From: Deltaproteobacteria bacterium
GTDB lineage: Bacteria > Myxococcota_A > Polyangia > JAAYKL01
Direction of reading: 5' to 3'
Assembly (NCBI GenBank): GCA_030595125.1
Contig: JAUVDV010000005.1
Location: 1-64,000, forward strand
Length of the DNA: 64,000 nucleotides
Shown in pieces: positions 57,641 through 64,000 of this stretch. The notes below the pieces were generated by a model. That model was not told the DNA's origin and made no database searches. It saw only the letters and a program-made list of their open reading frames with translations. A program made the translations under genes and the position numbers. Each line of letters starts with the position of its first letter. Position 1 is the first letter of the stretch.

Positions 57641-58876
57641 ATGTCTACTTTGAAATATTTCAACATGGCTTATGCGCTGACACTAGTAGCGGTTCTGCAC
57701 GGGATAGCGTTCTGCGTGGCGGGGTGCTGGCCGTTCTGGGATGATCCTGAACCTGACCATTACGACTACGTTGACAGTGGTTCCGATACGGATACCGATA
57801 TGGACATCGACACAGATTGGGATACCGATTGCACCCAAGGAACGTACACCGGCGATATTGAAATCCTCGACCAATATTACTTGATAGCCCTCGCGGGATA
57901 CACCTCGATATCGGGAAACCTGATAATCGAGTACCCGTCGTGCACCGACTTGAGTGAGTTGATTTGTCTCACCTCGGTGGGCGGTAGATTGATAATCTCC
58001 GAAAATGATGCCCTTACCAACCTGGACGGCCTGAGCGCTATTACCTCGATTGGCGAGGGCCTGTACATTTCGCGTAACGCCTCCCTCACCAACCTGAACG
58101 GCCTTGGCGCCCTCACCTCGGCGTACGGAATAAGCATCAACGATAACCCCGCCCTCACCGACCTTGACGGTTTGAACGGGCTCACGTCGCTAGTAGGGAG
58201 CTTGGGCATTAACAACAACGCCTCCCTCACCAACCTGGACGGCCTGAGCGGCATCACCTCTGGGGTTGAGTACTTGGTAATTGTCAACAACGACACCCTT
58301 GCTAATCTGAACGGGCTGAGCGGCATCACGTCTGTGGGGGTGGACATGGAAATCAACTCCAACTCCTCCCTCACCAACCTGGACGGTCTGAGTGCACTCA
58401 CCTCGGTGGGGGTGGACATGGACATCTGGAACAATGATGCCTTGATGAACCTGGATGGGCTGAGCGCTCTCACCTTGACGGGCGGGCGCTTGTTGATCAA
58501 CCACAACGGTGCCCTCGCAAACCTTGACGGGTTGGTTTCACTCACCTCGATTGGTGGAGGCATATACATTCAAACAAACAGTGCCCTCACAAACCTGGAC
58601 GGGCTGAGTTCACTCACCTCGGTTGGCGGGGACCTGGACATCTGGAACAATGATGTCCTGACGAACCTTGACGGTCTGAGCGCGCTCACATCAATGGGTT
58701 ATGATTTTTGGATCGAGGATAACAACCTTCTTCCTGACTGCGAGGTGTGCGATCTTCTCGACCAGTTCACTGCTGGACCCACATCCATTACTGTCCTTTC
58801 AAACCTCGACGACACATGCACGCCGGTGCCGGCCGATTGCCCCGGGCCTGATGCTGGTGTTGACGGTGGACCGTAG
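57641..58876 (+). CDS. Surface lipoprotein with short Asp-Thr linker and leucine-rich-like repeats
   Basis: A 411-residue paralogue of the proteins at 258, 21563 and 50379, with the most regular repeats of the four. The signal peptide is longer (lipobox FCVAGC, Cys29). The acidic linker is short (about 46-63). About a dozen units of 23-24 residues ([24 protein letters not shown]) fill residues 95-355. The tail has LPDCEVCDLLDQF and CTPVPADCPGPD. The ATG at 57641 follows GAGGAG; the same frame extends six codons to a TTG. Unlike the paralogues it lacks the TGNTAGAAT element; TACAAT lies at 57600-57605, 35 bases before the start. Confidence 0.85.
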   Translation: MSTLKYFNMAYALTLVAVLHGIAFCVAGCWPFWDDPEPDHYDYVDSGSDTDTDMDIDTDWDTDCTQGTYTGDIEILDQYYLIALAGYTSISGNLIIEYPSCTDLSELICLTSVGGRLIISENDALTNLDGLSAITSIGEGLYISRNASLTNLNGLGALTSAYGISINDNPALTDLDGLNGLTSLVGSLGINNNASLTNLDGLSGITSGVEYLVIVNNDTLANLNGLSGITSVGVDMEINSNSSLTNLDGLSALTSVGVDMDIWNNDALMNLDGLSALTLTGGRLLINHNGALANLDGLVSLTSIGGGIYIQTNSALTNLDGLSSLTSVGGDLDIWNNDVLTNLDGLSALTSMGYDFWIEDNNLLPDCEVCDLLDQFTAGPTSITVLSNLDDTCTPVPADCPGPDAGVDGGP

Positions 58877-58886
58877 AGAGGGGCAG

Positions 58887-60308
58887 CTAAAACTGGAAGT
58901 AGATGAATTGCTGGTGAGTGTCCGGGCTGCCGTAGAGTAACACTGCGAGCAAGACCACCCAGAGACCCGCCCGTAGCGGCGCAGGCATCTTGATTTCTTT
59001 CCGCTCGCTGCCGTGAAACACTCCCCTGGCCATGCAACCCACCCAGATGGCGACCGCCGCCGCCGCGTAGATCGACACGACCGGATCGACAGACCAGGAC
59101 CCGGTCAGCATGTCGGAGGCGATGGTCCGGGCATGCTCGATGGAGGGCGATCGGAACAAGATCGCCAGAGTAAAAATGTGAAGGTTCATGAGCGCCACCG
59201 CGACCGCCACGGACAGGGGGCCCTTGCCGAACAACGGCCTGGCCCGGGATCGACCGGTGAACAGATAGATGCCTTCGTAGAGCGAGATACCGATGCCCGC
59301 CATCAGACCGAACAGGATGAAGTTCCATCCGGGACCGTGCCACAACCCCATCAGGACCATCACGATTGTCAGGTTCAGGAGCCTTCGCGGAGCAGGAGGT
59401 CGCCGCCTTCCAACCATCAGGGCGGTGAAGAGATAGTCCCTGAACCACGTTCCCAGAGTGATGTGCCACCGGGACCAGAAGTCAGCCGGGTTGCGGGCGA
59501 GCATGGGCCATCGGAAATTCTCCGAAAGTCGGATACCCAACATGCGGGCCGTGCCGATGGCGATATCGCAGTACCCGCTGAAGTCCATGTAGACCTGCAA
59601 CGCGAAGCAGGCAGTCGCAACCAGAGCAGCCGGCGCCGAAGCATCCGCCGGGACCTCGTACACTCGATCCACGAACAGGCCGAGCCTGTCCGCCACCACC
59701 ATCTTTTTGGCCAATCCCCACAATATCCGCTGAAACCCGGCCTCCAGATCGCTCCGGTGAACGGTTTGCTTTGTTTGAAGCTGGGGCATCAACTTCGAGA
59801 AGCGCTCGATGGGTCCGGCCACCAGCTGCGGGAAGAACGCCACGTACAGGGAGAACCCCACGAAATCCCGGGTTGCCTTCTCCTTGCCGTAGTAGACATC
59901 GACTGTGTAGGAGAGGGTCTGGAATGTGTAGAAGGAGATGCCGATGGGCAGGGTCCAGCCCGGCACCGGCAACGTCGGGATCGTCAGCCAGGCAAGGGCG
60001 ACGTTTGCGCTTTCCGTAACGAACCCACCGTACTTGAACGAGGCCAGGAGCCCCAGGTTGACCAGGAGGCTGACGGCGAGCAACCCCTTTCGAGATCGCC
60101 GGTCGTCGGTTACCTCGATGCGTCTTGCGATATTGAAGTCCACGACTGTGGACGTGAGAAGAAGCAGGCAGTGCCAGGGCGTGCCCGCGCCGTAGAAAAC
60201 GTACGAGGCGATCAGCAGTGAAACTCGTCCGGCGCGCCACGGAAGCGTTCGATGGAGTAGCAGCACCACCGCGAGGAACAGGATAAAGGTGTAGCTGTCA
60301 AAGTTCAT
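58887..60308 (-). CDS. MBOAT-family O-acyltransferase (AlgI/DltB-like)
   Basis: A 473-residue polytopic membrane protein of the AlgI branch of the MBOAT family. It opens with NFDSYTFILFLAVVLLLHR, has PIGISFYTFQTLSYTVDVY, YVAFFPQLVAGPIERF and NPADFWSRWHITLGTWFRDYLF, and carries the catalytic His in MGLWHGPGWNFILFG. It would move an acyl (usually acetyl) group across the inner membrane for transfer to a polysaccharide. Its ATG overlaps the stop of the SGNH gene (ATGA), the usual partner that completes O-acetylation. It is the last of four coupled genes on this strand. Confidence 0.94.
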   Translation of the reverse strand: MNFDSYTFILFLAVVLLLHRTLPWRAGRVSLLIASYVFYGAGTPWHCLLLLTSTVVDFNIARRIEVTDDRRSRKGLLAVSLLVNLGLLASFKYGGFVTESANVALAWLTIPTLPVPGWTLPIGISFYTFQTLSYTVDVYYGKEKATRDFVGFSLYVAFFPQLVAGPIERFSKLMPQLQTKQTVHRSDLEAGFQRILWGLAKKMVVADRLGLFVDRVYEVPADASAPAALVATACFALQVYMDFSGYCDIAIGTARMLGIRLSENFRWPMLARNPADFWSRWHITLGTWFRDYLFTALMVGRRRPPAPRRLLNLTIVMVLMGLWHGPGWNFILFGLMAGIGISLYEGIYLFTGRSRARPLFGKGPLSVAVAVALMNLHIFTLAILFRSPSIEHARTIASDMLTGSWSVDPVVSIYAAAAVAIWVGCMARGVFHGSERKEIKMPAPLRAGLWVVLLAVLLYGSPDTHQQFIYFQF

Positions 60309-61417
60309 CGTTCATGCCCGCCGGGGATAACTTCGTCATCCAATATCGGTATCAACATCCGGGCGAACTTCCGGTGACCGCTCTCGTTGAAGTGACCGTG
60401 AGACAGGAAGTATCGGGATTCGATGGCGTCTGTCATGTCGTAGCTGCGCGCACCGCTTCGTTCAATTATCGAAGAGGCCTGTTCGTAAAATCGGCTCCTC
60501 ACCGATCGTCCGTTCCTGTTGGTTGATTCGAGGGCCACCGGATTCCACACCCACGTCAGTTTCGTCCCGCTCTTTTCGAGGCGCGAGTTGAAGAGTGGGT
60601 AGAATCGCCTGAATGTTTCGAAGCGCCTTGCCACCTGGTTTCTGTTGTAATCTCTGACCATGGTCTTTCTCGCCGCCCGACGTATTGCAAGCTCTTCCAC
60701 CGTCAGGTCCACGGCGGGATAATACGCCGAGATCCCCGGGTCCTTCAGGTCGTCGAGCCTCATTCCCGGACGTACTTCGTGACCTATGACAAGCGGATGC
60801 CACTTGAGGGGTGTGTGAGCCGCCACCAGATCGGTGACCGCCATTCGGCTGCGGGCCAGATTGCTCGACCACGTTACAAATTTGACCGCGAGATCCTCGA
60901 ATTTGGTGTTCTCCATGAAGAGAGTGTCACCCAGATAGGGCCACAGCCCCGGTTCGCCTGCAAGGAGGGTGATGTCCGAGAAGGGATAATCCAGGTTAAG
61001 CAGTTCGGGAGGATCGAAGTTGTTCACCGCCAGGACTACCAACAAGTGGTCAACGCCTCGCTGCGCCGCCTTGATGGTCAACAGCTCGATCTCGGTGGTC
61101 CGAAAGCCCCCCGTCGCCCAGTTCTCGAACCGGAACCCCTTGTCGGACAGGTGTTCCCCGAGAAAAGCTGCGTAGATCTTCTCGCGATCGGCAACCTCTC
61201 CACCAACCCCCTGGGAGTTGGAGATGAGAACCACCAGTGGCTGCTCGTCGTCCTCCACGTCCAGATACTCGGGCCAACCCCTGTGCTTTGTAGGGTTACG
61301 GGTAGTCTCGTCGGCCGTCGGACCGAGCTGATACGGCAAGCTCCACCAGGCCAGGATTTCCCCCAACGCGAGAAGAAGCACGAACCAGGGAAAGGCGCTC
61401 CTCGACAGCCCGTTCAC
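60305..61417 (-). CDS. SGNH-hydrolase-like acyltransferase partner
   Basis: A 370-residue protein with one N-terminal membrane segment (AFPWFVLLLALGEILAWW) and a periplasmic SGNH domain. The nucleophile block is VVLISNSQGVGGEV (Ser in NSQG), the oxyanion region is LAVNNFDPPELL, and the Asp/His block is SHGHFNESGHRKFARML. This matches AlgJ/AlgX-type or DltD-type partners that pass an acyl group from an MBOAT protein to a polymer. The start is GTG at 61417, overlapping the stop of the sulfatase-fold gene (GTGA) with GGGGGAG upstream. Its own stop overlaps the MBOAT start, so the three are translated together. Confidence 0.85.
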   Translation of the reverse strand: MNGLSRSAFPWFVLLLALGEILAWWSLPYQLGPTADETTRNPTKHRGWPEYLDVEDDEQPLVVLISNSQGVGGEVADREKIYAAFLGEHLSDKGFRFENWATGGFRTTEIELLTIKAAQRGVDHLLVVLAVNNFDPPELLNLDYPFSDITLLAGEPGLWPYLGDTLFMENTKFEDLAVKFVTWSSNLARSRMAVTDLVAAHTPLKWHPLVIGHEVRPGMRLDDLKDPGISAYYPAVDLTVEELAIRRAARKTMVRDYNRNQVARRFETFRRFYPLFNSRLEKSGTKLTWVWNPVALESTNRNGRSVRSRFYEQASSIIERSGARSYDMTDAIESRYFLSHGHFNESGHRKFARMLIPILDDEVIPGGHER

Positions 61418-62844
61418 TCGTCTCCCCCGATACGACCGGCGTCTCCCGAGTTGATGTACCCGAGCGACTCCAGCTGCGCCTTCACCGTTCCATTCAGCTC
61501 CACTTCTGTTTCCGTAAACGCTTGCGGGCGGGCGGTAATCAGCGCGTCCAGCATTGTTTTCAGCTCGGTCGCCGCCTCTTCGTCGCTCTCGAAAAGATCG
61601 TTCTTCTCCATTGGATCGGTGCCGAGGTCGAACACCAGGGGCGTCTCCTCTCCTTGCCGCCAATACGCCTTTCTTGTGCCGATCCGCAGCGTGGTCGGCA
61701 CAGGTGTCGAAACAGTGTCACGCTGGCTGACTGCGGGCCTCGGCTCGTCGTGCTCTCCTCTCACCAGCGGCATGATCGATCTGCCCTCCGCATGCGGAAG
61801 CGACTCGATCGACAGCAGTTCGAGCACGGTGGGCAACATGTCAATTCCGCGAACCTGATCCGAGATTCTGGTACCCGCTCCACTTCCGTCCGGGAGCCCG
61901 ATCAGGAGAGGTACCAGGAGCTGTTCGTCCCATAGCGCGTGGGAGTGCCAACCCATCATCCCGCGTTCCCCGAGTTCCTCTCCGTGATCGGAGGTAAACA
62001 CGATGATGGTGTTCTCCATCAGATCTCTGTCCGCAAGGCCGCTGAGCAGAACTCCGAAGGCGTCGTCCATAGATCTGATCTCCGCATCGTAAGCCGCGAT
62101 GATGTGTCGTTTGTCCTCTTCATCAACAGAAAGCTGCTCGTTGTTGATCTCCTGGAGCAGCGTCTTGTCTATGGTGTCGGGCAGAGCACCGGAGTACTTG
62201 TGTCCGATGGCATTGTAGAACTCGGCGTCGGGGTTGTAGGGGTGGTGTGTTTCGTAGGTATGCAGGAACATGAACCAGGGTGTCTTTGCTTCGGCGTTGT
62301 CGTCGAGCCAACGAAATACTCTTTTCACATTTCGCGCGAACTTCGCCTTTATCGATACTCCCGGAAGTGTGACGTACTCGTCAAAACCCTGGGACAGGCC
62401 CCACATGGCGTCCATCTGCCCGCCATCGTTTATCGATACTGTTCGATACCCTTTTTTCTTCAGGATCTCGGCCATGGTGACATGCTCGGGGGGCAAGGGA
62501 GCTCTGCGGGAAAAGAACGCGCCGTGGTGGACCGGCAACAGCGATGTGAAAATCGATGCGTGAGACGGTGTCGTCGATGGGGCCGCCGCAACTACAGTTT
62601 CAAAGAGGATGGCCTGTTTCTTTGCGAAGGTGTCCAGAATTGGGGATGTGTCCACGGGATATCCGTAGCTTCCCAGGTGATCCGCCCGCAAGGTATCTAT
62701 GGAGATCAGCAACAGATTCGGTTTTTGCCATGCATTCTCAAACAGCACAAACAGGACCGCGGCAGCGACCATCAGGAAAAACAACACTGCGGCGATCAAC
62801 AACCTCAAGCGCCTCGTGATTCTTTTTGCATCCGAGTGGTCCAC
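61414..62844 (-). CDS. Membrane-anchored sulfatase-fold protein
   Basis: A 476-residue protein: one N-terminal membrane helix (LLIAAVLFFLMVAAAVLFVL), then an alkaline-phosphatase-superfamily domain on the periplasmic side. Metal motifs are LLLISIDTLRADHLGSYGY and VFTSDHGEELGERG. At the nucleophile position it has AAPSTTPSHASIFTS, with Thr in place of the sulfatase Cys/Ser and His for Arg, as in the protein at 54512. The GTG at 62844 lies 2 bases after the stop of the preceding paralogue, with GAGG upstream; longer frames overlap that gene. It is coupled to the SGNH and MBOAT genes, so a role in modifying the same cell-surface polymer is likely. Confidence 0.85.
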   Translation of the reverse strand: MDHSDAKRITRRLRLLIAAVLFFLMVAAAVLFVLFENAWQKPNLLLISIDTLRADHLGSYGYPVDTSPILDTFAKKQAILFETVVAAAPSTTPSHASIFTSLLPVHHGAFFSRRAPLPPEHVTMAEILKKKGYRTVSINDGGQMDAMWGLSQGFDEYVTLPGVSIKAKFARNVKRVFRWLDDNAEAKTPWFMFLHTYETHHPYNPDAEFYNAIGHKYSGALPDTIDKTLLQEINNEQLSVDEEDKRHIIAAYDAEIRSMDDAFGVLLSGLADRDLMENTIIVFTSDHGEELGERGMMGWHSHALWDEQLLVPLLIGLPDGSGAGTRISDQVRGIDMLPTVLELLSIESLPHAEGRSIMPLVRGEHDEPRPAVSQRDTVSTPVPTTLRIGTRKAYWRQGEETPLVFDLGTDPMEKNDLFESDEEAATELKTMLDALITARPQAFTETEVELNGTVKAQLESLGYINSGDAGRIGGDE

Positions 62845-62846
62845 GG

Positions 62847-64000
62847 TTACCTCGTGTATCCAAGGGCCTTCAAACGCTCTACCATTTCGATGTATGACTG
62901 TATCGCCTCGTTGGTGGCCGGATCGGCGTCGGACCGGTTCTCCTTCATCCATTGCCGAAGTTCACGTGCCAGCTCCTGGCCCGCCGCGCTCTTACCCCAC
63001 AGGTTGGTGCGCTCGCCCGGATCCCGGTCGAGATCGTACAGCTCGTACCTCTCCTCGCCGGAAGTGTAAATGATCTTGAGATTATCACGAACAAGTGAAA
63101 ACTCGTTGGGCCGAGTGCGAAACTCCCGGGGGTGCTGGAGGTTCTTGCCGTAGTAGTGGAAGGCCCGGCTCACTACCGGGGGCGGCGATTCCAGGTCGCG
63201 CCCGTCCACTGCCGCAAGTACGTAGTTGTGGATGACCAGCGTGGATACAGGCTCCTCGACTCTTCCCCTGCTGTCCGAGCGTGGGTTCCAGATCATCAAC
63301 GGTACGTGAAGAAGCTCATTGTAGACGGTCCATTCGTGGCCGACACGCCCCCGCTCCATGAACTCCTCCCCGTGATCCCCTGCGATGATCACCAGGGTGT
63401 TGTCCGCAAGGTCGAGTTGATCCAGACGGCGCAAGATGCTCCCCACTAGGCGATCGGTTTCGAAGACCTCCGCGTGGTACAGGGCCTCAATGCACTTGAT
63501 CTCCTGCTTCGAGAGATCTTTCTCGATCTTGCGGATCTCCTCGATGTCCATTCCGAGCATCACGCGACCGCAATCTTCCTGCCGATAATCGAACGCCTTC
63601 CGCGCCTCGGCTCCCGGAACCCAGTTGTAGTGAGGGTCGAACAGGTGAGTCCAAAGGAAGAACCTCTTCGAACCGTGTTTCTCCAGCCACTTCTCGACAG
63701 CCTCACCAACATCGGCGGAGGTCTTCCCTGTCCTGCCCTTGCCCAGATTCTCGAACTGGTCGAAGTCCCTGATGAGCATCGAGGACTTGGGGCGCAGGTT
63801 CGACAGGTCTCCGAACCCCTTGTGATCGGTAATCCCCGCGGTGATGTAGCCCTTTTTCGATAGCCCGGCCGCTATCGAGGTCGGCCTGTCGTAGTGCGCT
63901 ATTATCTCGAGCAGATCCTCGTTGGAAACCAGGCTCCCGAACATGATGGCCCGCAACGCCGGCATGGTCACGGGGGCCGGGGTGTACGCGTTTTCGAACA
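62847..64000 (-). CDS. Sulfatase-fold protein, N-terminus beyond the window
   Basis: At least 384 residues of an alkaline-phosphatase-superfamily protein; the gene continues past base 64000. Frame analysis to the edge gives FENAYTPAPVTMPALRAIM, in which Thr again occupies the nucleophile position (the paralogue at 61414 has STTPSHAS). Metal-binding residues appear in VIIAGDHGEEFMERG, with LWTHLFDPHYNW earlier. The first metal Asp must lie outside the window. It heads the visible part of the operon 62847-58887 and is a close paralogue of the next gene; a start at the GTG near 63971 would cut through the conserved core and is rejected. Confidence 0.85.
   Translation of the reverse strand, partial: FENAYTPAPVTMPALRAIMFGSLVSNEDLLEIIAHYDRPTSIAAGLSKKGYITAGITDHKGFGDLSNLRPKSSMLIRDFDQFENLGKGRTGKTSADVGEAVEKWLEKHGSKRFFLWTHLFDPHYNWVPGAEARKAFDYRQEDCGRVMLGMDIEEIRKIEKDLSKQEIKCIEALYHAEVFETDRLVGSILRRLDQLDLADNTLVIIAGDHGEEFMERGRVGHEWTVYNELLHVPLMIWNPRSDSRGRVEEPVSTLVIHNYVLAAVDGRDLESPPPVVSRAFHYYGKNLQHPREFRTRPNEFSLVRDNLKIIYTSGEERYELYDLDRDPGERTNLWGKSAAGQELARELRQWMKENRSDADPATNEAIQSYIEMVERLKALGYTR

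Noticed and set aside
59013-60221. 402-codon plus-strand ORF
   Set aside because: Antisense to the MBOAT gene; low-complexity Arg/His/Gln-rich translation without a fold.

Overview
The window looks like chromosomal DNA of a Myxococcota-like (former deltaproteobacterial) bacterium, probably an anaerobe or facultative anaerobe. This is inference. It rests on many lipoproteins with Asp-Thr/Asp-Ser linkers, a fibro-slime protein, a MopE-like Cys/Asp motif, and NtrC-type two-component genes. Features linked to anaerobic metabolism are a giant 2-hydroxyacyl-CoA dehydratase activase fusion, an Stn-like flavin/Fe-S transhydrogenase set and a variant biotin synthase. By eye the DNA is GC-rich. I found no rRNA, tRNA, CRISPR array or prophage, and no gene-free stretch over 300 bases.

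Layout. 1-257: truncated IS110 transposase and its left end. 258-1475: a repeat-type surface lipoprotein. 1495-10818: a minus-strand block with acyl-CoA dehydrogenase, an unknown lipoprotein, two coupled unknown genes, a triple DsbA-like lipoprotein, miaA and mutL. 10887-12443: an AbiE-type toxin-antitoxin pair with its operator. 12543-13923: two lipoproteins. 13988-18313: the activase fusion. 18447-21559: a methyltransferase/glycosyltransferase fusion coupled to a GT-C membrane enzyme. 21563-24417: a repeat lipoprotein, then a TrpR-like repressor with tandem operators and a TrpB2-type synthase. 24423-31132: a two-protease secreted protein, a fibro-slime lipoprotein, bioB-thiF, lgt and a collagen-like lipoprotein.

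The most coherent unit is 31239-48279. A soluble histidine kinase overlaps an NtrC-family regulator gene, which is followed by a sigma-54 promoter match and an operon: small Cys-rich protein, NuoE-like, NuoF-GltD fusion, NuoG-N-like and an FMN glutamate-synthase-like subunit. A phosphoesterase follows. Converging on it is an operon of glutamate dehydrogenase and two proteins with a PPDK-type ATP-grasp domain but no visible phosphohistidine or PEP domain. One of these carries the same sensory module as the histidine kinase. Together they suggest a nitrogen/redox control circuit.

48406-51460 holds a VapBC-like pair, a WYL-like protein and another repeat lipoprotein. 51513-54402 holds DinD and acetoacetyl-CoA synthetase. 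54512-64000 is a cell-surface region: a GT39-type enzyme coupled to a sulfatase-fold lipoprotein, a repeat lipoprotein, and an operon of two sulfatase-fold proteins, an SGNH protein and an MBOAT acyltransferase. Four-base ATGA/GTGA start-stop overlaps recur throughout and decide several GTG starts.
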